Positions 21,820 to 30,755 of a stretch of 64,000 bases of DNA are shown here, piece by piece. A program made the position numbers and the translations under genes. This DNA comes from Limivicinus sp963617275 (GTDB lineage: Bacteria; Bacillota; Clostridia; Oscillospirales; Oscillospiraceae), in assembly GCA_963617275.1 (NCBI GenBank), contig CAVENX010000004.1, forward strand, positions 1-64,000, in the 5' to 3' direction. The notes below the pieces were generated by a model. The model was not told the DNA's origin. It did not search any database and saw only the letters and a program-made list of their open reading frames with translations. The stretch's first letter is position 1. Each line of letters opens with the position of its first letter.

Positions 21820-23670
21820 TTATTCATAGCTGAGCCTCTTGAAAAGCTTGTATTCAAATTCCCCTGTGCTAACACTTTCATAGGTATAGGTGCTGTCAAT
21901 ATCCCTACATATGGAGTTTGCCTTGACTATACGGTTTTCGGAATCATATTCAAATACCCTCCGGTACTCAGTGTGCATATACATATAAGACTCGTTTCTA
22001 TCATGTAATAGATTTCCGTTTTTATCGTATACGCTGATCGTTTCCACAGTCAACTGCCCGTTCTCATCATAGCTTTCTCTTTTCTCCGTTCTCCCCGTGG
22101 AAGTCTCCTCGGTTGTTATGATTTGTGTGCCTGAAACTTCCCTGTTTCTGAAAGACGTTAATTTTATCTTATTTTCCCCGATTTCTTCGCCCTTGCTCCA
22201 ATATTCGTTCACAGTGCCGTTATCGTCGGTTGAGATGGTCTTCCGCGTCCCGTTTGCCATTATTTCATATTCATATGTTAATACGGTATGGGATGAACTG
22301 TCGTCGCTTTTGTAGCTGCTTTCAACTTTTTCAAGCGTCCCGTCGGCTCCCCATGTGTTTTTAATCTCACTTTCGGAAACCACGCTTCCGTCATAATAAC
22401 TTACTCTTCTTTCAAAGCTTTTCCAGCCTCTATCGTCATACTCGGTCGTTGTTACGCTTGATATTTCTCCGTTCTCGTCATACCACGTTTCTTTTACGGG
22501 GAGGTATACCTTCTCCCACACCGCTTTATTGCCCGCCGGCTTTGCGGACGGCAATAAGATTGCCGTAACGGCAGCGGCAAGCACAAGCGCCGCCGCAATG
22601 ATCGCCGTCAGGAGCTTTTTCTTTTTCACCGGTTTGTTGTCCGCAGCGGGTCTTTCGGCGTTGACGGCGGACTTTTCCGGCTTTTTCTCCGCTTTGGAGC
22701 GCTCCTCTTTTTGGGGCGCTGCGCTGTCGAAGCGGCGGATAAGCTCCTTCATGTCGGGTATACGCCGCTCTATTTGCAGCGCCATGCCGTCTTTCAGCAC
22801 CTGCTCCTGCGCGGCGGTTATTTTAACACCGTATTGGGACGGCGCTTTCAGCTCGGTGCCCGCAAAGCTGCGGTCGGGCGCGCTGTCCGGCGTGACGCCG
22901 GTAAGCAGCTTATAGATAGTGGCGCACATGGCATAGACGTCCGTCCATGCTCCCTGTCTGCCGTGCTTTGTATACTGTTCCGGCGGGGCAAAGCCGTGCT
23001 TGAGAACGACCGACACGCTTCTTTCCCCTTCTTCGTTCATGTTTCTCGCCGTGCCGAAATCTATAAGCCTGATTTTTCCCTGCTTGTCTATCATCAGATT
23101 TGAGGGGCTTATGTCGCGGTGCACAATGCCCGCATCATGGATACGCGAAAGGGAGAGCATGACTGGCCGCAGCTTGGAATACAGCTCGTCAAACCCGGAA
23201 AAGCAGCCGTTTTCGCGCATATACGTGCTGAGCGTTGACCCATCTATGTACTCCATGACCATATACGCCGTGTTGTTTTCATAGAACACGTCAATGACCC
23301 TGACGATATTCTCATCCCCGTAAAACTGATGCACCCTCTTCGCTTCGTCGAGGAATTCCCTGCGTCCCTGTGCAAACTGCGCCGCCGTATCGCCGGTCGT
23401 GGTGACGGCTATGCCGTTATATCTGCCCGCAAGGGTCTGGGGGTAATATTCCTTTATCGCAACATTAAATTCAAGGCTCAGATCATAGCCCATATAGGTG
23501 ATGCCGAATCCGCCCGCGCCAAGCACCCTGCCGACAAGATAGCGCCCGTGCAGTATGCTCAGAACCGGCAGCTGATATGGTTGATTCTGAATATTGACAT
23601 TTCCTCCGCATTTCGGGCACAGCGCGGCGCCGTCCTCTATCTCGGCCATGCAATTAGGGCAAAAAGTCAT
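21820..23670 (-). CDS. receptor-like Ser/Thr protein kinase with YD-like extracellular repeats
   Basis: First gene of the cluster, 616 residues. A zinc ribbon (CPNC ... CPKCG) and a canonical kinase domain at about 42-315 (GAGGFGITY, AIKEYY, HRDISPSNLMI, DFGTAR) are followed by a Lys/Glu-rich linker, a transmembrane helix near 353-372, and about 240 extracytoplasmic residues. These hold repeated YDxxG-type motifs (WYDENGE, EYDDRGW, SYDENGQ, VYDKNGN, EYDSENR), like RHS/YD or MORN-type beta repeats, so the outside part may sense wall or surface material. All catalytic residues are present. AGAGGAAG precedes the ATG. Confidence 0.92.
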   Translation of the reverse strand: MTFCPNCMAEIEDGAALCPKCGGNVNIQNQPYQLPVLSILHGRYLVGRVLGAGGFGITYMGYDLSLEFNVAIKEYYPQTLAGRYNGIAVTTTGDTAAQFAQGRREFLDEAKRVHQFYGDENIVRVIDVFYENNTAYMVMEYIDGSTLSTYMRENGCFSGFDELYSKLRPVMLSLSRIHDAGIVHRDISPSNLMIDKQGKIRLIDFGTARNMNEEGERSVSVVLKHGFAPPEQYTKHGRQGAWTDVYAMCATIYKLLTGVTPDSAPDRSFAGTELKAPSQYGVKITAAQEQVLKDGMALQIERRIPDMKELIRRFDSAAPQKEERSKAEKKPEKSAVNAERPAADNKPVKKKKLLTAIIAAALVLAAAVTAILLPSAKPAGNKAVWEKVYLPVKETWYDENGEISSVTTTEYDDRGWKSFERRVSYYDGSVVSESEIKNTWGADGTLEKVESSYKSDDSSSHTVLTYEYEIMANGTRKTISTDDNGTVNEYWSKGEEIGENKIKLTSFRNREVSGTQIITTEETSTGRTEKRESYDENGQLTVETISVYDKNGNLLHDRNESYMYMHTEYRRVFEYDSENRIVKANSICRDIDSTYTYESVSTGEFEYKLFKRLSYE

Positions 23671-23973
23671 ATCTGCTTCCTCTCTTACTCAAAAACCGTT
23701 AATGCCGCTTTCCGATAATATACGCTGCCTTCTGCTGGCAAGGTTTTTAGGTTTTATCGGTCATAGCAAAACCGCCCCGCTCTGCTGTTTTTGCAGTGCG
23801 GGGCGGTTTTTCTGCCGTGTAGAGGCGAGAACAACGGATGTCTTTTGCTTATTCAATACTTTGTAATGCTTGCTTCCGGTTATGGTCCTCGATCTTATTC
23901 AAGAACCGCTATTTTAACTATAATCAGAATATCACAATTTCACAATTATTGCAACATATTTCTGCTTATTATA
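23671..23973. other. intergenic region between the kinase cluster and the antiporter operon
   Basis: About 300 bases with no gene. It holds the terminator at 23768-23813 and, on the minus strand before the kinase gene, a possible -10 TATTAT with a poorly spaced TTGCCA. Nothing else stands out in the AT-rich part at 23900-23973. Confidence 0.5.
23768..23813. terminator. terminator of the antiporter operon
   Basis: AAAACCGCCCCGC pairs with GCGGGGCGGTTTT around a 17-base loop. It lies after the last antiporter gene on the minus strand and before the kinase cluster; T residues follow on both strands. Confidence 0.75.
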
Positions 23974-25878
23974 TTAAAATATTCTCAACAGTACCCATGC
24001 GAAAGCTGCGATGAGCACCGCGCCGGCAAGGGCAAATCCGTAGGCAAGGGTTGCGGTCGTTCCGCGCTCCGTATCCTCTTTGGGGTAGACGGCAAACGTA
24101 TCGTCAACGTCGCCTTCGCCCAGACTCTCGTTGCCGCGTCTGAGCAGCATAGCGGCGGCGCTCAGCGTCCAATCGAAAACGCTTGCGGCAAGGCGGGCGA
24201 TAGCCGCGCCTGCAAACGGCAGCAGCTTCAGCAGCAGCGGACGGTATATCCCCCTCTCAATGTCGAGCCGCGCAGGCCAGATATCAACATATCTCCCGTC
24301 CCTGACAAGCACTGTGCGGATAAAACCAAAATATACCGCAAAGCCTACCGCAAGGCTTATAAGCGCCCCTTTGAGATTGACAGGAGCGAAATAATGCACC
24401 GCGTGATGCATCTCGTGCGATGCAAAAAAGCCGGTGCAGAGCTTTGCTATCTTCTCCGTTACGGTGTGCGGAAAACAGCCGAGCACAGGCGGGACAAGCG
24501 CCGCCGCCACGAGTACGGCCGCCGCAGAGCAGGTGATATATCCGTCGTTCACACCGTCCGCCGCCCTGCCGTCGCTTTTATCAATAAACAGCGCCGCGAA
24601 AAGCTTTGTCATATAAGCGACCGTAAATCCGCCGGAGACAAGGAAAAGCACCTCGACCGCCTTGAAAAAGCCGTATGGCTTCCCCGCTTCGCGCAGTATG
24701 GCGATATACTCGACAATGGACTCATGCAGCAGGGTCTTGCTGACATACCCGCCGAACAGCGGCATACAGGCGATGCCGAGCGTACCGGACAGAAACACGG
24801 CAAAAAACAGCGGCTTTCCCCTGCCGAAGCCCTTGAGATCGTTCAGATCACGCGAATGGCGGCAATGCACAAGCACGCCTGCACACAGAAACAGGCACAG
24901 CTTCAGCGTGGAATGGTTTACAATATGCAGCACCGTACCGTGGACGGCGATCGCGCCCTCATCGCCCATAAGCCTTTGCATGGCAATGCCGACAAGGATA
25001 AAGCCTATCTGGCTCATACTCGAGCAGGCGAGCGTTTTTTTAATGTCAACACTGAAAATCGCAAGGAAAGCACCGGTAAACATGGTAACGGCAGCAAAGC
25101 ACAAAAGCGCGGTGCCCCAGCCCTGATCGGCGGCAAACAGCGTGACGCACACGGCGCACATGCCGAACACGCCCGCCTTCGTGATAATGCCCGAAAGCAG
25201 TGCGGAGGCCGTCGCGGGCGCGGCGGGGTGCGCGGCGGGAAGCCATGTATGCAGCGGCCACATGCCGCACTTGGCGGCAAAGCCGAAGGCCGTAAGAGCC
25301 CCGGCGGTGTAAAGCCTTGCGTCATGCGAAAGCCCTGGCGCTGCCGCGGCAATGGCGGAGAAGCCGAGCGTTCCGGCAAGGTCGTGCAGCATAAAAAGCC
25401 CCATCATCGTACACAGGCCGCCTATTATCGCAAAGCCGAGATAGCTTGCCGCCGCGTCTGCCGCAGCGGGGGTCTGCTCATGTATGACCAGAACCCAGCT
25501 TGCAACGGACATTATCTCAAAAAAGACAAGCAGCGTCACAAAATCTGCCGCGAGGAACGTACCGGTTATCGCACCCCACGTGATAAACGAAAAAAGCTGA
25601 TAGCGGCCAAGTCCGCCGTGGCCGTGAAAATAGTACGGGCAGAACACTGTGGTCATAAGCCACAGAAAACAGGCAAGCGACGTCAAAACGAGCTGGAACC
25701 CGGTCGTCTGAAAGTTGAGTCCGAAAGTAAAAAGCAGCGGGAGAGCTGCGCTCTCGCCGGTATGAAGCCAGAGACAGCCGCATAAAAAGCACTCCGCCGC
25801 CGCAAGCGGCACGGCAAGTATATTGACCGCCCTTTCGCCTTTCAGCTTTTCCGCGCCCCACAGGATAAGACCCGACAC
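23974..25878 (-). CDS. large antiporter-like subunit (MnhA/NuoL family), subunit 4 of 4
   Basis: This integral membrane protein of the complex I/Mrp antiporter family has at least 634 residues, with a proton-channel core: Glu in LVFFEIMSVASW, Lys in AFGFAAKCGMWPLHTWLPAAHP, and KAGVFG. The C-terminal 120 residues extend past the usual core, with further helices. GTG 25878 is the first standard start, but the preceding 14 codons continue a hydrophobic N terminus back to an ATT at 25923 that lies about nine bases after AGGAGGGGG, so the true start may be ATT. It is the last gene of the operon. Confidence 0.88.
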   Translation of the reverse strand: MSGLILWGAEKLKGERAVNILAVPLAAAECFLCGCLWLHTGESAALPLLFTFGLNFQTTGFQLVLTSLACFLWLMTTVFCPYYFHGHGGLGRYQLFSFITWGAITGTFLAADFVTLLVFFEIMSVASWVLVIHEQTPAAADAAASYLGFAIIGGLCTMMGLFMLHDLAGTLGFSAIAAAAPGLSHDARLYTAGALTAFGFAAKCGMWPLHTWLPAAHPAAPATASALLSGIITKAGVFGMCAVCVTLFAADQGWGTALLCFAAVTMFTGAFLAIFSVDIKKTLACSSMSQIGFILVGIAMQRLMGDEGAIAVHGTVLHIVNHSTLKLCLFLCAGVLVHCRHSRDLNDLKGFGRGKPLFFAVFLSGTLGIACMPLFGGYVSKTLLHESIVEYIAILREAGKPYGFFKAVEVLFLVSGGFTVAYMTKLFAALFIDKSDGRAADGVNDGYITCSAAAVLVAAALVPPVLGCFPHTVTEKIAKLCTGFFASHEMHHAVHYFAPVNLKGALISLAVGFAVYFGFIRTVLVRDGRYVDIWPARLDIERGIYRPLLLKLLPFAGAAIARLAASVFDWTLSAAAMLLRRGNESLGEGDVDDTFAVYPKEDTERGTTATLAYGFALAGAVLIAAFAWVLLRIF

Positions 25879-25941
25879 AAAAGGCAGGAGCAGTATGGAT
25901 ATTATTATGGTTTTCAGATTAATCGCTTTCCCCCTCCTTTT

Positions 25942-27396
25942 TCAGACAAGTCCGGCTATACCGGCAAAGTATGCGTATATTTCATCAGCAAATGCGCTGA
26001 CCGCTATGAGCAGCAGCGTGAGTACGACAAGGCAAAGATTTATGCGCCAGCCGTTTTTCTGCACATCGCCCCCGTCGGGCAGGGCATTGTTTATCGGGAA
26101 CACGGCGCGCACGAGCACATCCATAAGGTAAAGCCCCGTCAGAAGCGCGCTCACGCACAGGGAAGCGACGCCCGCTGTCGCCATAGGCGTTCCCGAACGT
26201 GCAGCGGCCAAGGCAATGAGCCATTTGCTTGTAAAGCCCGCAAGCGGCGGGACGCCGATAAGGGCAAGCGACGCTATTGCAAACACTGTGAACAGCAGCG
26301 GGAGCTTTTTGCCGAAGCCCTCGTAATCCTCCACACAGCGGGCGCGGTGATGCGTCGCGCACAGGAGCGCACCCGCGCAGAAGAAGAGGATTATTTTGAT
26401 AACGCTGTGCATGGTCATGTGCATCAGCGCCGCGGCAAGCCCGTCAGGAGACATGAGCGTAGCGCCAAGGAGAATATAGCTGAGATTGCTGACGGTGGAA
26501 TAAGCAAGGCGACGCTTGAGATTCCGCTGGCGCAGCGCCATCGCACTGCCGTATACGACAGTGACGCAGGCAAAGCCCATTGCGATGCACTGCGCCGCCG
26601 TCCCGGCAAGCCTTTCCGCGCCGACGGTATAGTAAATGAGCCTGAGTATCGCAAAAATGCCGGAGTTGACGACCGCGACGGCATGGAGAAGCGCGCTGAC
26701 CGGAGTGGGTGCTACGCCCGCCGTCGGCAGCCACGAGTGGAGCGGCACGACCGCCGACTTTACGCCAAAGCCGAAAAAGCCGAACAGGAAAACCGTCTGT
26801 GCAAGCCTTCCGTCGGTTGTGCCTGTACCGCCGTATATATACTCCACCGAACCTATGCTCGACAGCAGGATCATTGCGATAAACGACATTGCCGCACCGG
26901 ACATGGAGTATATGATATACCGCTTTCCGGCAAAGCGGGCCTTGCCGTCCATCCCGTGCATTACGAGCGGCAGTGTAGCGAGCGTCAGAAGCTCATAGAA
27001 GAGATAGAGCGTAAAATAATTCTCCGCCGATGCGATGCCGGAAACCACGCCGTAGGTTATTATATAAAAGGCAAAGAAGCGGTTTTCATTCTCTTCATGG
27101 CTCATATATTCAAACGAATAGAGCACCGCCGCAGGCCACATCACCGCGATGATAACGGCAAAAACACGCGACAGCCCGTCCATGTGAAGCGCCACACTCA
27201 GCGTATCGTCAAGCCGCAGAAGAGTAACGGTTCCGGCGTCTCCCGTCAGGGCAAGATATGCTATGGAAAGGCTTGTAAGCACGGTCACGGCGGAAACAAA
27301 TGCGTTTCGCCGGCGGCGCACCGCAAAAGGCCGGGCAAGCATATAAAGTCCGCTGAAAATCGGCAGGAAAACGGGGATAAGCAGAAGCATATTCAT
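25942..27396 (-). CDS. large antiporter-like subunit (MnhD/NuoM-N family), subunit 3 of 4
   Basis: A 484-residue proton-conducting membrane subunit with about 14 helices. It carries the channel Glu in LFYELLTLATLPLV, Lys in GFGVKSAVVPLHSWLPTA, a discontinuous-helix motif and HSVIKIILFF. ATG 27396 is taken because AAGGAGGG lies five bases upstream; the longer open frame is out of family. It lies 10 bases downstream of another large subunit. Role: ion or proton translocation in an Mrp-type complex. Confidence 0.9.
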   Translation of the reverse strand: MNMLLLIPVFLPIFSGLYMLARPFAVRRRRNAFVSAVTVLTSLSIAYLALTGDAGTVTLLRLDDTLSVALHMDGLSRVFAVIIAVMWPAAVLYSFEYMSHEENENRFFAFYIITYGVVSGIASAENYFTLYLFYELLTLATLPLVMHGMDGKARFAGKRYIIYSMSGAAMSFIAMILLSSIGSVEYIYGGTGTTDGRLAQTVFLFGFFGFGVKSAVVPLHSWLPTAGVAPTPVSALLHAVAVVNSGIFAILRLIYYTVGAERLAGTAAQCIAMGFACVTVVYGSAMALRQRNLKRRLAYSTVSNLSYILLGATLMSPDGLAAALMHMTMHSVIKIILFFCAGALLCATHHRARCVEDYEGFGKKLPLLFTVFAIASLALIGVPPLAGFTSKWLIALAAARSGTPMATAGVASLCVSALLTGLYLMDVLVRAVFPINNALPDGGDVQKNGWRINLCLVVLTLLLIAVSAFADEIYAYFAGIAGLV

Positions 27397-27406
27397 CTTT
27401 CCCTCC

Positions 27407-28867
27407 TTACAGCAGGCTTCCCGCAAGGCGCAGGAGCATATCGGCATAGCCGAACGAATAGACCCCGAGCACGGCAAGCAGGACGGCAAGGAGCATAACG
27501 GGCACGGTCATGCGCCATGACGCTTCCTTGGCCGCCGCAGCAGGCTGCCCCTTGGCGGGGAAAAACGCGCCCGCAGTTATCGGCAGAAGATAGCCTGCCG
27601 TCAGAAGAGCGCTCAGCAGCAGCACCGCCGCGCCTGTCCAGCCGGAGAAGCCGAACGCCTGAAAGCTTCCCTCGGCAAGATACCACTTGCTGACAAACCC
27701 GCCGAACGGCGGAAGACCCACGAGGGAGAGCGAGGCGAGAGTATAGGCGAGCATGGTAAACGGCATCGCCCTGCCCAGACCGTAATATTGAAATTCACCG
27801 CTTGGCGAATAGATGCGCTCTCTGCCGCTGGCGTGAATGACCGCACCGGCGCAGAGGAAGACGCACACCTTTGTAACGGCGTGGAACAGCACCTGGAGCA
27901 TCGCGCCGGCAAAGCCCGCCTCACTGAGCAGAAAAAGCCCGAAAAGGGCATAGCTGACCTGAGAAACGGTTGAATAGGCAAGGCGCTTCTTGAAAACCTT
28001 TTCCTTATAGGCGAGCATACTGCCGCAGAAGACCGTGGCAAGCGCCGCGGCGATGAGCGTATGCTGCACCCATGTGCCGCGCACAACAGCGCTTCCAAAA
28101 AGGAAAAAAATGACCCTCATTATACCGAGAACGCCCGCTTTCGTAACGCAGCCGGAGAGGATCGCCGAGGCGGGCGCGGGAGCCTGCGGGTGCGCCGTGG
28201 GCAGCCATTCGTGCAGCGGCATGACGCCTGCCTTGCAGCCGAAGCCCATAACGCTTATGAACACGACGGCAAGCGCAAAACTTCTGCTCTCTCCGTCAAC
28301 GCCGTACCCGCCGCCGATAAAGCGCAGCGTTCCGAGGAGCTTTGCGGAAAACACAAGCCCGAACAGCGCAAGCGCCGCGCCGATAAAAGAATAGCAGAGA
28401 AACTTTACCGCCGCCGCACGGGATTTCTCCGTGCGGTCATGCAGCACGAGCGGAAAGCTTGTAAAGGTGAGAAATTCAAAGAACATATAATACGTCTGAA
28501 GTCCCCCCGCCATGCTCAGTCCGAGCAGAGCGCCGAGAGTGAGCAGATACGCAGCGCAGAACTTCCCCGCCGCACGGTCGTGCTCCAGATATTCCGCGGA
28601 ATAAACCGCCGCGGCAAAAAACAGTCCGGAGAAAAGCACCGCGAAAATGCAGCCAAGCGTATCGGGGGCAAGCGTAAAATCAAGCCCGGCGAGGGTGAAC
28701 AGCGTAAGCGCGGTCTTTTCGCCGAGCGCCATCAGCAAAGAGAGAATAAGCTCCGCCCCCGAAACGGCACACGTGACGGCGCGCCATCGCTTTCCGCCCT
28801 TTTCACTCATCAGCGCCGCAGCGGCCGGAATGGGCAGCAGAAGGGAAACGGCATATACGAATTTCAT
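27407..28867 (-). CDS. large antiporter-like subunit (MnhD/NuoM-N family), subunit 2 of 4
   Basis: A 486-residue membrane protein with the same channel core: Glu in YMFFEFLTFTSFPLVL, Lys in GFGCKAGVMPLHEWLPTAHP, TKAGVLG and HAVTKVCVFLCAG. GGGAGG precedes ATG 28867; an upstream in-frame ATG would add 56 non-membrane residues and is rejected. It shares the family fold but is well diverged from its neighbours, so duplication was not recent. Confidence 0.9.
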   Translation of the reverse strand: MKFVYAVSLLLPIPAAAALMSEKGGKRWRAVTCAVSGAELILSLLMALGEKTALTLFTLAGLDFTLAPDTLGCIFAVLFSGLFFAAAVYSAEYLEHDRAAGKFCAAYLLTLGALLGLSMAGGLQTYYMFFEFLTFTSFPLVLHDRTEKSRAAAVKFLCYSFIGAALALFGLVFSAKLLGTLRFIGGGYGVDGESRSFALAVVFISVMGFGCKAGVMPLHEWLPTAHPQAPAPASAILSGCVTKAGVLGIMRVIFFLFGSAVVRGTWVQHTLIAAALATVFCGSMLAYKEKVFKKRLAYSTVSQVSYALFGLFLLSEAGFAGAMLQVLFHAVTKVCVFLCAGAVIHASGRERIYSPSGEFQYYGLGRAMPFTMLAYTLASLSLVGLPPFGGFVSKWYLAEGSFQAFGFSGWTGAAVLLLSALLTAGYLLPITAGAFFPAKGQPAAAAKEASWRMTVPVMLLAVLLAVLGVYSFGYADMLLRLAGSLL

Positions 28868-28881
28868 ATCTCTCCTCCCTC

Positions 28882-30369
28882 TTACAGCAGCCCGACGCCG
28901 CGTCGGATAAGCCCGGCGACAGGTTCGTAAAATACGCCAAGTCCTACGACAGCGGCCGACAGCAGTGAAATGGCGGCGGTCATGCTCCATTCGGGTCTTC
29001 CGGCTTTGTCTTCGCCGGTTCTCTCCGCCGTCCACAGTCTTATGATCGCGGGCAGATAGTAAAGCGCGTTGAGCACGCTGCTCACCGCAATGACGACAAG
29101 CACGGCTATCATGCGCCAGCTTTGCCCGATAGCCCCGCCGGCAATGAGAAGCTTCATGGAAAATGAGCCAAGCAGCGGCATACCCACCATCGCAAGGCCG
29201 CCCACCGTAAAGCCGATACCGGCGGTGGGGCAGCGGCGGGCCGCCCCGGCAAGATCGCCCAGCTGCTTGCTGTGGCCGGAAGCATCTATAAGTCCGGCGG
29301 CGCTGATGATTATCAGTGATTTTGTTACCGCGTGGGCAATTATCTGGAAAAACGCCGCCGTAACGCCGTCCTCCGTTCCCATACCGAAGGCTATGAAGAT
29401 ATATCCCACCTGCGCAACGCTGGAATACGCGATCATACGTTTGAAGTGCGTCTCCCTCATCGCCTTCAGTGAGCCCATTACCATTGCCGCCGCGCCGAAA
29501 GCAAAGAGTATCTCGGTTACGCCGAGCCTGTTTGCAAGCTCAAGCGACAGACAGCGGACAAAGATCTTTATCATGAAGATTATATATCCCTTTATGACGA
29601 CCCCGGACAGCATCACGGAAGACGTCGCGGTGGACGAGCCGTGCGCATCGGGCAGCCATGTTGAAAAAGGATAGAGTGCGCTTTTTATCGCCAGAGCGCA
29701 GACCATCATGCATGTCAGCGCCGCCAGCGGCAGGAGATATTTCCCGCTCTCCGCTATCTCCGCGACGGCGGGAGCAAGACTCTCCATAAGAAGGTGTCCC
29801 GTTATGCCGTAGAGCAGGACAAGGCTCATCAGAAAAAGCGCCGAGCCTGCAAGGCTCATCAGCAGATACCGCACTGCGGCGGCGATCGACGCGCCGTCCT
29901 CCTTGGCCATGACGAGGGCGCAGGCCGCGACGGTGTTCATCTCGATGAAAACATAGCCGGTAAAAAGGTCGTTTGTATAAATAAGCGCAAGCAGGCTTGC
30001 CGTCAGCAGGTCGAGCATTATGTAGTAGAAGCCCTGCTTTTCATCGGCTATATCATGCGCCGCATCGCTCCTGCCGCCGACGACGGACATGAGCGTGACG
30101 AAGGAAAACACCGCCGCCATAAGCGCCTCCACAGGGCCTGCGCGCAGCTCGTTCCCCCACGGCGCGCCCCATTCGCCCATTGAGTAGGTGAAATATTTCC
30201 CGCCGTAAAGATATACGCACAGGCCGGTGCTTGCCGTAAACAGCAGGAGCAATGATACGGCCGTCATACGGCAGACGATCTTTCCGTTTTTCGGCACAAT
30301 GCTTATAATTGCGGTAAGCAGCATGAAAAGGATGCTTGCCGCGGGGATATTTTCGGCTATGGGTCGCAT
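28882..30369 (-). CDS. mnhD: large antiporter-like subunit (MnhD/MrpD type), subunit 1 of 4
   Basis: A 495-residue proton-conducting transporter, the likely MrpD. Visible: GYVFIEMNTVAACALV with the channel Glu, AIKSALYPFSTWLPDAHGSS with Lys, MIAYSSVAQVGYIF, and HAVTKSLIIISAAG. Its ATG at 30369 overlaps the stop of mnhC (TGATG), so translation is coupled. The mnhC-mnhD order is the same as in Mrp operons, supporting this one as the true MrpD and the three others as extra paralogues. Confidence 0.9.
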   Translation of the reverse strand: MRPIAENIPAASILFMLLTAIISIVPKNGKIVCRMTAVSLLLLFTASTGLCVYLYGGKYFTYSMGEWGAPWGNELRAGPVEALMAAVFSFVTLMSVVGGRSDAAHDIADEKQGFYYIMLDLLTASLLALIYTNDLFTGYVFIEMNTVAACALVMAKEDGASIAAAVRYLLMSLAGSALFLMSLVLLYGITGHLLMESLAPAVAEIAESGKYLLPLAALTCMMVCALAIKSALYPFSTWLPDAHGSSTATSSVMLSGVVIKGYIIFMIKIFVRCLSLELANRLGVTEILFAFGAAAMVMGSLKAMRETHFKRMIAYSSVAQVGYIFIAFGMGTEDGVTAAFFQIIAHAVTKSLIIISAAGLIDASGHSKQLGDLAGAARRCPTAGIGFTVGGLAMVGMPLLGSFSMKLLIAGGAIGQSWRMIAVLVVIAVSSVLNALYYLPAIIRLWTAERTGEDKAGRPEWSMTAAISLLSAAVVGLGVFYEPVAGLIRRGVGLL

Positions 30370-30755
30370 CAATTATCCCCTTTCTTTGCCGCGGCAAGAA
30401 TCTTATCCAAGTCCAGCGTACCATAGATTTTGTATAGCCGCACCGTCAGCGCCAGCAGTATCGCCGTAACGCTGACAGAAACGAGGATGCCCGTGAGGAC
30501 AAGCCCGGCCGGAACAGGGTTCCCGTAAAAAAACGAAGATACCGGCGCGGCCGCATCCTCAACGACGGAGCCTGCCCTGCCGTGGACATATCCCGTGCCG
30601 GTGAGCATGAGATATATGGCCGAGTCCATTATGCCCAGCCCGACGATCTTTTTGATAAGGTTATTGTGCAGCAGCAGCGTAAGAAAGCCGATTACGAAAA
30701 TAACTGCGGCTCCGGTATGAAAAAGGTTGTTGAAATACACTCCTATTGCCGTCAT
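30369..30755 (-). CDS. mnhC: Mrp antiporter subunit C (NuoK-like)
   Basis: 128 residues, three hydrophobic helices, homologous in pattern to NuoK/MrpC: NLIKKIVGLGIMDSAIYLML in helix 2 region and VLTGILVSVSVTAILLAL in helix 3. A cytoplasmic tail follows. It overlaps mnhB (ATGA) and mnhD. Confidence 0.88.
   Translation of the reverse strand: MTAIGVYFNNLFHTGAAVIFVIGFLTLLLHNNLIKKIVGLGIMDSAIYLMLTGTGYVHGRAGSVVEDAAAPVSSFFYGNPVPAGLVLTGILVSVSVTAILLALTVRLYKIYGTLDLDKILAAAKKGDN

Noticed and set aside
23791..25785. 664-codon open frame on the plus strand
   Set aside because: It is antisense to the antiporter gene, Arg/Lys/His-rich with no family pattern, and has no ribosome binding site. High-GC codon bias opens the opposite frames.
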